A stretch of 64,000 nt of DNA from an uncultured Bacteroidota bacterium. Lineage in GTDB: Bacteria; Bacteroidota; Bacteroidia; Chitinophagales; Saprospiraceae. Made by a program: the position numbers and the translations under genes. Numbering within the stretch: position 1 is the stretch's first letter; the number at the start of each line of letters is the position of its first letter. The notes under the pieces were generated by a model, which had not been told where the DNA came from, searched no databases, and worked only from the letters and a program-made list of their open reading frames with translations. Below are positions 7,766-16,406 of the stretch, piece by piece. The DNA lies in assembly GCA_937872515.1 (NCBI GenBank), contig CALMSX010000116.1, positions 1 to 64,000 on the forward strand, given 5' to 3'.

Positions 7766-9373
7766 TTAATGTTTGATCAGTTTTTTGACTACACTGTTTC
7801 CATTTTCATCAAAAACCTGTAAAAAGTAAAGTCCGGCAGCCAAATCGACTGTGGGGATAGTAATTGAGTTGCTGTTCACTGAATAAGAAGAAAGCTCTCT
7901 GCCATTGGATTGGCGCAAAACTAGTTTTGACAAGACCTTGTCAAAATTAAGCGTAAATTCTGTGTTGAATGGATTTGGTGCAATCGTCAACGACTGAAAC
8001 AAAGGATTGTGGGTGGCTGAAATTAAATCAGCGCCATCGCAATCCTCGTCAATGCCATTGTTGGCAATTTCTGACGCATCCGGATTAATGGCCGCATTGC
8101 TGTCATCACAATCTACATCGGAATTAAATCCATCTCCATCAACATCAATGATCAGGGCTACGCCATCGCAATCTTCATCAATGTCATTGTTAGGTATTTC
8201 ATTTGCATCTGGATTGATAGCAGCTACACTGTCATTGCAGTCATCGTCAGAATTAAAGCCGTCGCCATCTACATCAATCACCAGGGCCACACCGTCACAA
8301 TCTTCATCAATATCATTATTAGGTATCTCATTTGCATCTGGATTGATGGCAGCTACATTGTCATTGCAGTCATCGTCAGAATTAAAGCCGTCGCCATCCA
8401 CATCGATCACCAGGGCCACACCGTCACAATCTTCATCAATATCATTGTTAGGTACTTCGCTTGCATCTGGATTGATCGCAGCCACACTGTCATTACAGTC
8501 ATCATCTGAATTAAAGCCATCCCCATCCATATCTATGATCTGTGCTATGCCATCGCAATCCTCATCAATGCTGTTATTGGGAATTTCTACGGCTCCAGGG
8601 TTGATGGCCAGATTGGTATCATCGCAATCTACTTCTGAGGTAAAACCATCACCATCTGCATCAACAGCTGAGAAATCACCCAATTTGATGTCATCAATTA
8701 AGAAGTAACTAACACCTCCACCCTGAAAGTAATTGATATCACCATTTACAATCATAAAGGTTAAAATGGTGTCGGTCTCGACTTCTGGATGATTGACGGT
8801 AAACGGAAGTGTTATGGTAGTATAGGAGGTATCATCGCTGCTGCTCACAATATTGTAAAAAACATAAGCAGGGAGGGCATCCAGATCGGCCTGATCACCG
8901 GGAACGGAGGTCACAGCAGTATCAATGACCATCAAAAAACCAAGCGTGTCAGGCCCTGTGCCAACGTGTTTGTAACTAAATTGAACCATAGAAGGTTTTT
9001 CGGTACAACTGTTCACGGTATAAATATCTGCCCCGCTAAACGTAGCATCACCTCCAATTCTTAAAGCACTTTCTCCTTTAAAGGCATCAAAACTTTGAGA
9101 AATTCCAAAACCAATTCCCCAAAAGGCATTGTACTCTTCTGTTCCCGGTTCGAGAAAAAAACCACCTGCAAATGCCATGGTGATAAACCGGAACAAGGGT
9201 ATGTGATTGTCAGGTAAAAAAATAGGATTATTGGGCTCTTCTCCAGGTTCAAAATAGATGCTGGTGGCATCATACCAATCTTCAAAACCCTGATTTTGAT
9301 ATTGACAATCTATCTGGGCAACGGATGCCACGGACATCAAGAATAAAAAACAAAATGTATAAATACTCTTCAT
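7766..9373 (-). CDS. T9SS cargo with MopE-like metal-binding repeats
   Basis: About 535 aa when started at the ATG before KSIYTFCFLFLMSVASVAQ, a good signal peptide; an in-frame ATG ten codons earlier (9403) is less likely. The N-terminal part (about 200 aa) looks like a beta-sandwich found in gliding or adhesin proteins. Five consecutive 43-residue repeats follow, each with DxDGDGF, DC(N/D)D, INP and IDEDCDG, the 'putative metal-binding motif' of MopE-type proteins. DxDxDG loops usually bind calcium and the two Cys per unit probably form a disulfide. A T9SS sorting domain closes the protein (IAPNPFNTEF ... GLYFLQVFDENG). It probably forms a Ca-stiffened surface stalk. Confidence 0.88.
   Translation of the reverse strand: MKSIYTFCFLFLMSVASVAQIDCQYQNQGFEDWYDATSIYFEPGEEPNNPIFLPDNHIPLFRFITMAFAGGFFLEPGTEEYNAFWGIGFGISQSFDAFKGESALRIGGDATFSGADIYTVNSCTEKPSMVQFSYKHVGTGPDTLGFLMVIDTAVTSVPGDQADLDALPAYVFYNIVSSSDDTSYTTITLPFTVNHPEVETDTILTFMIVNGDINYFQGGGVSYFLIDDIKLGDFSAVDADGDGFTSEVDCDDTNLAINPGAVEIPNNSIDEDCDGIAQIIDMDGDGFNSDDDCNDSVAAINPDASEVPNNDIDEDCDGVALVIDVDGDGFNSDDDCNDNVAAINPDANEIPNNDIDEDCDGVALVIDVDGDGFNSDDDCNDSVAAINPDANEIPNNDIDEDCDGVALIIDVDGDGFNSDVDCDDSNAAINPDASEIANNGIDEDCDGADLISATHNPLFQSLTIAPNPFNTEFTLNFDKVLSKLVLRQSNGRELSSYSVNSNSITIPTVDLAAGLYFLQVFDENGNSVVKKLIKH
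8018..8662 (-). repeat. Five tandem 129-bp repeats encoding MopE-like units
   Basis: Five units of exactly 129 bp (43 codons). Equivalent positions 8231, 8360 and 8489 show the spacing. The inner three are very similar at DNA level and the outer two more diverged, as expected for gene-internal duplication and homogenisation. Confidence 0.9.
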
Positions 9374-9404
9374 ATGGGTATAGTTAAGTAGTGAATGAAT
9401 CAAT

Positions 9405-10529
9405 TTATAAGGTACCTCTCAAAGCCTGCTCTCTTTCGATGGCTTCAAAAAGGGCCTTAAAATTTCCTTTTCCAAATGACACGGCACCCTTGCGTTGAAT
9501 GATTTCATAAAACACCGTTGGCCTGTCTTGCACAGGTTTGGTAAATATTTGTAATAAGTAGCCCTCATCATCCCGGTCAACTAAAATGTTGAGGTTTTTA
9601 AGGGATTCGATGTCTTCATCGATGTTGCCCACTCTTTCCAAAAGGTCGTCATAATAAGTATCCGGCACGTATAAAAATTCTACCCCATTTTTTCTAAGGG
9701 CAGATACGGTTTCAAGGATGTTGTCGGTGGCCACCGCTATGTGCTGCACGCCGGCGCTTTTGTAAAAATCGAGATACTCTTCGATCTGCGATTTTTTCAC
9801 TCCATTGGCGGGCTCATTGATTGGAAATTTGATGTATCCATTGCCATTGCTCACCACCTTACTCATCAATGCGGTGTACTTGGTAGAGATATCTTTGTCA
9901 TCAAAGGTGATAAGCAGTTTAAAGCCTAAAACCTCCTGATAAAACTTCACCCACCTGTTCATGTCGCCCAGCTCTACGTTGCCCACACAGTGATCTACAT
10001 ATTTTAAGCCAATGCTTTTAACAGGGGCCTCACTTTTTTTAGCTATGAAACCCGGCATAAAGGCACCTTTGTAGTTGGACCTCTCCACCAGGGTGTGGAT
10101 GGTCTCACCATAGGTCTTGATGGCCGCCAGCTTGATCTCCCCATGCTCATCGGTAAGGGTATAGGGTTCAAAAGCAGATTCAGCCCCCTTGGCCAACGCT
10201 TTTTCATAGGCTTCTGCAGCATTGTCTACCCATAGGGCCAGGACTTTCACACCATCTCCGTGTTTGGCAACGTGTTTGGCTATTTCGTGATCTTCTTTTA
10301 CCGTTGAGGTGAGTACCAGTCTGATCTTACCCTGTTGCAAAACGTAAGATACTACTTCTCGGCTGCCGGTTTCAGGACCCTTGTAGGCTACCAGTTCGTA
10401 ACCAAAACAGTGCTGATAATAAAGGGCAGATTGTTTGGCGTTGCCCACATAAAATTCAATATGGTCGGTTCCATTGATAGGAAAGGTATCGTTGTTGGTC
10501 GTAGTTGAAGATTTGATTTGTGTTTCCAT
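9405..10529 (-). CDS. hppD: 4-hydroxyphenylpyruvate dioxygenase
   Basis: This Fe(II) enzyme converts 4-hydroxyphenylpyruvate to homogentisate in tyrosine degradation. Two vicinal-oxygen-chelate modules are visible: the first begins GTDHIEFYVGNAKQS, the second KYVDHCVGNVELGDM. The 2-His-1-Glu iron site is supplied by VDHCVG, VQHIAVATDN and FYEIIQRKG. The start METQIK gives about 374 aa, normal for the family; a longer frame from 10562 would overlap hmgA. It is 20 bp downstream of hmgA, which performs the next step, so the two form an operon. No shortening or odd residues are apparent. Confidence 0.95.
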   Translation of the reverse strand: METQIKSSTTTNNDTFPINGTDHIEFYVGNAKQSALYYQHCFGYELVAYKGPETGSREVVSYVLQQGKIRLVLTSTVKEDHEIAKHVAKHGDGVKVLALWVDNAAEAYEKALAKGAESAFEPYTLTDEHGEIKLAAIKTYGETIHTLVERSNYKGAFMPGFIAKKSEAPVKSIGLKYVDHCVGNVELGDMNRWVKFYQEVLGFKLLITFDDKDISTKYTALMSKVVSNGNGYIKFPINEPANGVKKSQIEEYLDFYKSAGVQHIAVATDNILETVSALRKNGVEFLYVPDTYYDDLLERVGNIDEDIESLKNLNILVDRDDEGYLLQIFTKPVQDRPTVFYEIIQRKGAVSFGKGNFKALFEAIEREQALRGTL

Positions 10530-10549
10530 TGTGATATAGTTGTATTTTT

Positions 10550-11704
10550 TTAATGTACCCACGAATAGGGATAAGTTGTGTCTTCTATTAATAAGGCATG
10601 ATCGGTCAACTGCAAAGGCCTGAAGGTATCAACCATCACGGCCAGCTCTTGGGTTTCTTTGGCGCCGATGCTTTTTTCTACAGTACCAGGATGGGGTCCG
10701 TGTGGAATTCCGCCGGGGTGTAAGGTAATTTGTCCTTTTTCTACACTTTTTCTGCTCATAAAATCGCCATCTACATAGTACAACACTTCATCACTGTCGA
10801 TATTGCTGTGGTTGTAAGGAGCAGGTATGGCCAGGGGGTGATAATCATACAACCTGGGCACAAACGAACAAACTACAAAACCACGGGTTTGGAATGTCTG
10901 GTGTACAGGAGGGGGCTGGTGCACCCTGCCCGTGATGGGTTCAAAATCATGGATGGAAAAAGCATAGGGATACACATAACCGTCCCAGCCTACCACATCA
11001 AAAGGGTGTGATTTGTAGTGGTAGGGATAGAGCTGATCCTGTTTTTTAATGTAGAGTAAAAAGTCGCCCTTTTCATCTATCGGCTGCAGCTCTTCCGGCT
11101 TACGAATATCGCGCTCGCAAAAAGGGGAGTGTTCCATCAATTGGCCAAATTCATTTCTGTATCTTTTGGGAGTAATAACCGCGCTTACAGATTCAACAAT
11201 GAACAAGCGGTTGTGGCTATCATTAAAATGCAGCTGGTAAATGGTACCCCTGGGTATAACCAGATAATCACCGTATTCAAAATGCAGATTGCCGTACATG
11301 GTTTTGAGGGTGCCGGTACCTTCGTGAATAAATATGATTTCATCTGCGTCTGCATTTTTGTAGAAATACTGGGTGCTGCTCTGCTGAGGTGCCGCTAAGA
11401 TGATTTTACAATCGCTGTTGACCAGCACCGGCTTGCGACTTTCCAAATAATCGGCTGTAGGGACAATATTAAAACCTTTCAAACTGCGGTGTGAAAGTTG
11501 TTTGTTGATGACCACATTGGGACTAACATCCAATGGATCTGAAATCTGAATAATTTGGGTAGGTGGCTGATTGTGGTACAATAAAGAATAATTGTCACTA
11601 AATCCTTCTGTTGAAAACAATTGTTCACTGTACAATTCACCACTTTCTTTTCGGAACTGGGTATGCCTCTTTTTTGGCAAAAGGCCCAAACGATAATAAT
11701 GCAT
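10550..11704 (-). CDS. hmgA: Homogentisate 1,2-dioxygenase
   Basis: This non-heme iron enzyme opens homogentisate to maleylacetoacetate. The start MHYYRLGLLPKKRHTQFRK matches the usual N-terminus of bacterial forms; the frame is open further upstream to 11791 but those residues look non-coding. The C-terminal cupin has iron ligands in APYNHSNIDSDEVLYY (His and Glu) and HPGGIPHGPHPG. About 384 aa. It heads a minus-strand run hmgA-hppD-MopE-like-CotH. Later steps (fumarylacetoacetase, isomerase) are not in the window. Confidence 0.93.
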   Translation of the reverse strand: MHYYRLGLLPKKRHTQFRKESGELYSEQLFSTEGFSDNYSLLYHNQPPTQIIQISDPLDVSPNVVINKQLSHRSLKGFNIVPTADYLESRKPVLVNSDCKIILAAPQQSSTQYFYKNADADEIIFIHEGTGTLKTMYGNLHFEYGDYLVIPRGTIYQLHFNDSHNRLFIVESVSAVITPKRYRNEFGQLMEHSPFCERDIRKPEELQPIDEKGDFLLYIKKQDQLYPYHYKSHPFDVVGWDGYVYPYAFSIHDFEPITGRVHQPPPVHQTFQTRGFVVCSFVPRLYDYHPLAIPAPYNHSNIDSDEVLYYVDGDFMSRKSVEKGQITLHPGGIPHGPHPGTVEKSIGAKETQELAVMVDTFRPLQLTDHALLIEDTTYPYSWVH

Positions 11705-11956
11705 AATCGAAGCTAAAATTTGGCTAAAATTAATGCTTTTAAGTTGACTGCTTTCAATGATTTTGATTGGAAAGATGTCAATAGATGACATAATGGGCGA
11801 TAAATTTTTGCCCTAATGGCTTTTAAAATGCCATTTTCTACTTAACCTGAAGTTAGATTTTTTGAGCTGCAAGCTTTTTTATATGTAAAACGCAATAAAT
11901 CAATGATATAAGTAGTATTATGTTTTTTTATAATGTTAAAATTCTCGTAAAATAGC

Positions 11957-11988
11957 TTGTCTAGGAATTTTCTTAGTGCTTACTTTGC
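11957..11988 (+). promoter_or_regulatory. acpP promoter
   Basis: TTG at 11957-11959, 20 bases, then TTACTTTGC at 11980-11988, one mismatch from TAnnTTTGC. The predicted leader to the acpP ATG is about 68 bases. Confidence 0.6.
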
Positions 11989-12058
11989 ATTATAAATCAG
12001 AATACGTGTGTAATGTGCGTATAGGATTACATTTTTTAAAACAAAAAAAACAATTAGA

Positions 12059-12295
12059 ATGTCTGACATTGCAGAAAAAGTAAAAAAGATCATTATTGAC
12101 CGATTGGGAGTTGATGAATCTGAAGTAACCCCTGAAGCAAGCTTTACCAATGACCTTGGAGCTGACTCGCTTGATACGGTAGAGTTGATCATGGAATTTG
12201 AAAAAGAATTTGACATATCCATTCCAGATGAAGAAGCAGAAAAGATTCAAACAGTTGGCCAAGCCATCTCATACGTAGAATCTCAGAAAGCCTAA
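12059..12295 (+). CDS. acpP: Acyl carrier protein
   Basis: This 78-aa acidic protein carries growing acyl chains in fatty-acid synthesis. The GADSLDTVEL motif places the 4'-phosphopantetheine attachment at Ser37. Length and helical pattern are canonical. It usually precedes fabF in bacteria, but here it is followed by a strong terminator and a convergent birA-type gene, so it is transcribed alone from the promoter at 11957-11988. Confidence 0.97.
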   Translation: MSDIAEKVKKIIIDRLGVDESEVTPEASFTNDLGADSLDTVELIMEFEKEFDISIPDEEAEKIQTVGQAISYVESQKA

Positions 12296-12316
12296 GCTGG
12301 ATTGACCAGATAAGAA

Positions 12317-12348
12317 AGCCGCGTCTCGTTTTGAGACGTGGCTTTTTT
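12317..12348. terminator. Terminator between acpP and the biotin ligase gene
   Basis: AGCCGCGTCTC, loop GTTTT, GAGACGTGGCT, then a T run: an 11-bp stem with one G-T pair. It lies between convergent genes and ends acpP; for the minus strand it has only a short A-rich flank. Confidence 0.88.
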
Positions 12349-12349
12349 G

Positions 12350-13108
12350 TTAATAGGTAAGACTTGTCTCTCCATTGGCAAACAGCTCTTTGCCAAATTC
12401 ACCCTCCAGCCAAATCCTTCCATCCGGCATCACACCTTTGAGCACTCCCTGCCTAATGGCTTCTCCTGAGGAATAAGTGACTGCTTGTTCATGTCCCAGC
12501 AGGTATTGGTGATAGGTCGAAAAAAGGTGGTCAAAATCGGCTTTTCTCAGATATTGGTTATAATCATGCTCAATCTGAAACAAAATATTGTCGAGGAGGT
12601 GTTTGAGGTTCAAAACCTTCGAAGTATGGATCGCCAACGAGGTAGGATTGGGTAGCTCAGGGTCAAAGGAGGTTTGATTGACATTGATACCAATGCCAAT
12701 TACAGAAGAAGCCCATTTGAGTCCCTGAAGCTGATTGACAATAAGAATACCCCCTGTTTTTAATGGGCCAATGTAGAGGTCATTGGGCCATTTCAACTTC
12801 ACATTTCCCACCTTTTCGTTTTCAAGGGCCTTGGCTATGGCCGTGGCTATGCACATGCTGAGGTAAAATTGTTGGTTGGGTTGCAAAAAGTGGGGGTAGA
12901 CAATAATGCTAAAACAGAGGTTCTCACCGGGGTTTGAAAGCCATTTTCTGTCAAATTGTCCTCTCCCCTGGCTTTGAAAGCCTGCAGAAATGACAGTTCC
13001 GTCCATTGGACTGCTTTTTGCTATTAAGTTTTGGGCAAAAGTATTGGTAGAGTCCAGAACGTCGAAATGGAGATGATTTTTCCCAAAGTGTGTATAAGCC
13101 GTCAACAT
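12350..13108 (-). CDS. birA: Biotin--[acetyl-CoA-carboxylase] ligase
   Basis: This 252-aa enzyme activates biotin with ATP and joins it to the carboxylase biotin carrier. Visible motifs: DSTNTFAQ, GRGQFDRKW (the GRGRxxRxW biotinyl-AMP loop), LKWPNDLYI, GGIL and GIGINVN. It lacks the N-terminal DNA-binding domain of the E. coli BirA repressor, so it is a monofunctional ligase. It is divergent from rsfS, an arrangement seen in other Bacteroidota. Confidence 0.93.
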   Translation of the reverse strand: MLTAYTHFGKNHLHFDVLDSTNTFAQNLIAKSSPMDGTVISAGFQSQGRGQFDRKWLSNPGENLCFSIIVYPHFLQPNQQFYLSMCIATAIAKALENEKVGNVKLKWPNDLYIGPLKTGGILIVNQLQGLKWASSVIGIGINVNQTSFDPELPNPTSLAIHTSKVLNLKHLLDNILFQIEHDYNQYLRKADFDHLFSTYHQYLLGHEQAVTYSSGEAIRQGVLKGVMPDGRIWLEGEFGKELFANGETSLTY

Positions 13109-13112
13109 TTCG

Positions 13113-13120
13113 TAAATTTG
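13113..13120 (+). promoter_or_regulatory. -7 box of the rsfS-ftsH unit
   Basis: TAAATTTG, matching TAnnTTTG. It lies downstream of a possible GTG start at 13090, which argues that rsfS begins at the TTG at 13153, about 28 bases after the predicted transcription start. Confidence 0.5.
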
Positions 13121-13152
13121 GAACAGTTTTTATAAAAACAAAAATATTTTTT

Positions 13153-13542
13153 TTGAGTAAACGACAGACAGCAGCACTTAAGCTGCGTGCAGAAGATCAA
13201 ACCTTAAACGACCTTATAGTCGACGCTATCCAGGACATCAAAGGTAAAAAAATTATAAAATTAGACTTAAGGCACATTGATGATGCTCCGGCAGACTTTT
13301 TTATTATTTGTGAAGGTGACTCTACTACCCAGATAAAAGCCATTAGTCTCAATGTTGAAAAACGTTGTCGCGATGAATTGGGCTTAAAATCGATCCACGT
13401 AGAGGGAATGCTGGGGGCTAAGTGGGTTTTGGTAGATTTTTTCAACACGGTACTTCATGTATTTTATCCAGAAACCAGGGGTTTTTATGACCTCGAAGAC
13501 CTTTGGAGCGATGCAGAAGTAACGGAGTACGACGATGTCTAA
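13153..13542 (+). CDS. rsfS: Ribosomal silencing factor RsfS
   Basis: This protein binds L14 on the 50S subunit and blocks subunit joining when nutrients are scarce. Family signatures are LNDLIVDAIQDIKGKKI, ADFFIICEGDSTTQ, HVEG, WVLVDFFNTVLHVFYPE and RGFYDLEDLW. I chose the in-frame TTG at 13153 (about 129 aa) because the -7 promoter box lies between it and the only earlier start, a GTG at 13090. ftsH follows by 57 bp. Confidence 0.9.
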   Translation: MSKRQTAALKLRAEDQTLNDLIVDAIQDIKGKKIIKLDLRHIDDAPADFFIICEGDSTTQIKAISLNVEKRCRDELGLKSIHVEGMLGAKWVLVDFFNTVLHVFYPETRGFYDLEDLWSDAEVTEYDDV

Positions 13543-13599
13543 AGAACTTCTTTTGTCCAAAAGGGTTTATAAGTAAATAAAAATTAGATTTTAGTTCAA

Positions 13600-15558
13600 A
13601 TGGAGAACAACGAGAACAACGGGCCAAAAAAGTTCAATCTTAATTCATATTGGATTTATGGCATTATTATCCTCGCCATCCTGGCCATCAACCTTTCTGT
13701 GATGGTCAATACCAAAACCAAGGTCATCAGCCTTGGCAAATTTGAGGAAATGGCAAGGAATGGTGAAATAGATAAAGTTGAAGTGGTCAACAGAAACAAC
13801 GTCAATGTTTATATCAAAAAAGACGTCTTAGAAAAAAAATACACGGATTTTAAACAGACCCGTATCATCGATCAGCAACCCCACTTTACCTTTGAGATAG
13901 GTGCCATAGAGAGTTTTGGTGCCAAAATAGAAGAATTAAAAAAAGAAGGCATCGCCATCGATCCCAAATATGTGACAAGGACCAATTGGCTGACACCGAT
14001 TCTGGGCTATCTCTTGCCTTTTGTTTTTTTGATTGCAATTTGGTTGTTCATCATGCGCAGGGTCAGCGGTGGCCCTGGTGGTCCTGGTGGTCAGATTTTT
14101 AATATAGGCAAATCCAAAGCTACCCTATTTGACTCAAAAGACTCCAAGGTCAATGTCACCTTTGCGGATGTGGCGGGACTTGACGAAGCCAAAGAGGAAG
14201 TGGTAGAGGTGGTGGATTTCCTGAAAAATCCCAAAAAGTACACAGCTCTTGGGGGTAAGATTCCCAAAGGAGTTTTGCTGGTAGGTCCTCCGGGTACCGG
14301 AAAAACATTGCTGGCCAAGGCGGTAGCCGGAGAAGCGGGCGTTCCGTTTTTCTCTATTTCGGGTTCAGACTTTGTTGAAATGTTTGTGGGTGTAGGTGCC
14401 TCAAGGGTGCGCGACCTTTTCAAACAAGCCAGAGATAAGGCCCCTTGTATTGTTTTTATCGATGAAATTGATGCCATAGGCAGGGCCAGAGGCCGCAATG
14501 CCATGCAGGGAGGCAACGATGAAAGAGAAAATACCCTTAACCAGTTGTTGGTGGAAATGGATGGCTTTAGCACAGACAAAGGAGTGATCCTGATGGCTGC
14601 TACCAACAGACCCGACATCCTCGATTCAGCCCTCATGAGACCGGGACGTTTCGACAGACAAATTTCGATCGACAGGCCCGACTTGAAAGGCAGAGATGCT
14701 ATTTTTAAAGTCCACCTCAAGACCATCAAAGTTGATTCAGAAGTTACCTCTTATGCCCTGGCCGAAATGACACCGGGCTTTGCCGGCGCTGAAATAGCCA
14801 ACGTTTGTAATGAAGCTGCCCTGGTTGCTGCCAGACGCAATAAAACAGCGGTGGGAATGGACGATTTTAATTTTGCACTCGACAGGGTAATTGGAGGCCT
14901 TGAAAAGAAAAACAAACTCATTGCACCTAAAGAAAAAGAAATCATTGCCTACCACGAAGCCGGACACGCTATCTGTGGCTGGTACCTCGAATTTGCAAGT
15001 CCTTTGGTGAAAGTGACGATTGTACCGAGAGGAGTGGGGACACTGGGTTTTGCGCAATACCTGCCGAAGGAGGAATACATCACCAGGACAGAACAGCTGT
15101 TGGACAGAATGTGTATGACCATGGGAGGCAGAGCGGCAGAAAGGATTGTTTTTGATAAAATTTCAACCGGAGCCCAAAATGACCTTGACCAGGTTACCCG
15201 TATGGCATACAGCATGATATCGGTTTTTGGAATGAACGAAAAGGTGGGTAATGTTTCATTTTACGGCCTTTCAAGTGATAGCTACCACAAGCCCTATTCA
15301 GACGAAACCGCAAGGTTGATGGATGATGAGGTGAGGAACCTGATAGATAGTCAATATCAACGGGCCAAAAACCTGCTGACAGAGAAAAGACATGAGCTCA
15401 ATCTTTTGGCCCAGACACTGCTGGAAAAAGAAGTTTTACATAAGTCAGACCTCGAAAGGTTGATTGGTAAAAGACCTTTTGCAGAAGAGGAAAGGTTTGA
15501 ACATGCCCATGTTGCAGAAGCACCAAAAGAGATCGACAATACCTCTGTTGAACCGTAA
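13600..15558 (+). CDS. ftsH: ATP-dependent zinc metalloprotease FtsH
   Basis: This membrane-anchored AAA+ protease degrades misfolded membrane proteins and regulators. 652 aa: transmembrane segments at about 17-36 and 131-152 enclose a periplasmic domain; Walker A GPPGTGKT at 229-236, Walker B IVFIDEIDAIG, the second region of homology NRPDILDSALMRPGRFDRQ, and the zinc site HEAGH at about 452-456. The glycine-rich GGPGGPGG linker after the second membrane segment is a normal family feature. All key residues are present. Confidence 0.98.
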   Translation: MENNENNGPKKFNLNSYWIYGIIILAILAINLSVMVNTKTKVISLGKFEEMARNGEIDKVEVVNRNNVNVYIKKDVLEKKYTDFKQTRIIDQQPHFTFEIGAIESFGAKIEELKKEGIAIDPKYVTRTNWLTPILGYLLPFVFLIAIWLFIMRRVSGGPGGPGGQIFNIGKSKATLFDSKDSKVNVTFADVAGLDEAKEEVVEVVDFLKNPKKYTALGGKIPKGVLLVGPPGTGKTLLAKAVAGEAGVPFFSISGSDFVEMFVGVGASRVRDLFKQARDKAPCIVFIDEIDAIGRARGRNAMQGGNDERENTLNQLLVEMDGFSTDKGVILMAATNRPDILDSALMRPGRFDRQISIDRPDLKGRDAIFKVHLKTIKVDSEVTSYALAEMTPGFAGAEIANVCNEAALVAARRNKTAVGMDDFNFALDRVIGGLEKKNKLIAPKEKEIIAYHEAGHAICGWYLEFASPLVKVTIVPRGVGTLGFAQYLPKEEYITRTEQLLDRMCMTMGGRAAERIVFDKISTGAQNDLDQVTRMAYSMISVFGMNEKVGNVSFYGLSSDSYHKPYSDETARLMDDEVRNLIDSQYQRAKNLLTEKRHELNLLAQTLLEKEVLHKSDLERLIGKRPFAEEERFEHAHVAEAPKEIDNTSVEP

Positions 15559-15634
15559 AGTTGGTTTGATCAAACTAATCTTTTCAGCTGCATAACTTTT
15601 AAATGGCTTTTTCGTTTTACAAAAAACGATGGAT

Positions 15635-16318
15635 ATGAAGTACCTTTTTTCAATTTTTATGTGTGTCTGGATGCTCAATGTTCAGGCCCAGGTAAAAGAT
15701 ACCGTTCCCCCCTCTAAAGGTACCGGAGATGTGCAAACCAAGGTCTCTGTAGACGGCAAGGTTTATTCTGCCATAGTTACAGAAAATGGGGATACCCTTA
15801 TTTTGGTAGACATGGATGACGTTAGTGTGACCTCACTCCGAAAATTTGCCAATGATGAGGAGTACAAAAAATACCAGAAGTTTAGAAGGTACGCAGCCAC
15901 TGTTTTTCCCTATGCAAAAGAAGCCATAAGAATATTCAGAGAAACTGAATACGCCTCACAGCACCTCTCTAAAAAAGAGCGCAAAAAAAGACTGAAAGAA
16001 CTCGACAAACAACTTACCGCTGAGTTTGAAGAACCCCTCAAGGGCCTGACCAAGCTGCAGGGCAAAATCATGATGAAGATGATTGAAAAGGAGTTGGATC
16101 AGAATATGTATGAACTCATCAAAGGGGTAAAGGGTGGCTTTACGGCCTTTTACTGGAACCACTTCAGCAAATTATATAGCTATGACCTCAAAGAAGGTTA
16201 CCGTCCCGGTGACTATCCTATTTTGGATGCGGTCTTAAACGATTTTGATGTTTCTTACCGCATTGAGAATGAGAGCAGCCTGAAATATTACAATCTTAGT
16301 GAACTGAGAAAAAAATAA
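15635..16318 (+). CDS. DUF4294 family protein
   Basis: About 227 aa with the signal peptide MKYLFSIFMCVWMLNVQAQ (third codon of the longest frame chosen). The middle shows the pattern of the Bacteroidota family DUF4294: ENGDTLILVDMDDVSV, then EEYKKYQKFRRYAATVFPYAK, then a Lys/Glu-rich helical part. Periplasmic or outer-membrane associated; function unknown. It follows ftsH by about 75 bp and may share its transcript. Confidence 0.8.
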   Translation: MKYLFSIFMCVWMLNVQAQVKDTVPPSKGTGDVQTKVSVDGKVYSAIVTENGDTLILVDMDDVSVTSLRKFANDEEYKKYQKFRRYAATVFPYAKEAIRIFRETEYASQHLSKKERKKRLKELDKQLTAEFEEPLKGLTKLQGKIMMKMIEKELDQNMYELIKGVKGGFTAFYWNHFSKLYSYDLKEGYRPGDYPILDAVLNDFDVSYRIENESSLKYYNLSELRKK

Positions 16319-16378
16319 GGGCTTTCGTTTTGTGTGTTTACAGTCCTTTTGATGAAACAGAAAAGTGCAGGGATTATG

Positions 16379-16387
16379 TATCTTTGC
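16379..16387 (+). promoter_or_regulatory. -7 box of the metF operon
   Basis: TATCTTTGC, a perfect TAnnTTTGC box. It gives a leader of about 17 bases to the ATG at 16407 and shows that an earlier in-frame ATG at 16365 is not the start. No -33 TTG at the usual spacing. Confidence 0.6.
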
Positions 16388-16406
16388 CCCAAGAGAAACA
16401 AAACGT

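Noticed and set aside
8007..8708. A 233-codon open frame opposite the MopE-like repeats
   Set aside because: It is a periodic mirror of the 129-bp repeats, rich in Ser and Leu, and the minus-strand protein has a signal peptide and sorting domain.
11705..11791. An extended N-terminus of hmgA
   Set aside because: The family begins at MHYYRLG; the extra 29 residues have no similarity to the enzyme.
11792..12058. Riboswitch upstream of acpP or hmgA
   Set aside because: I looked for conserved riboswitch cores and stem patterns and saw only a promoter and AT-rich DNA.
14091..14729. A 212-codon open frame antisense to ftsH
   Set aside because: It is a shadow of a highly conserved AAA+ gene, with no start context or recognisable product.
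16365..16406. An upstream in-frame start for metF
   Set aside because: The -7 promoter box lies inside this extension and homologues begin at MKVTDYF.
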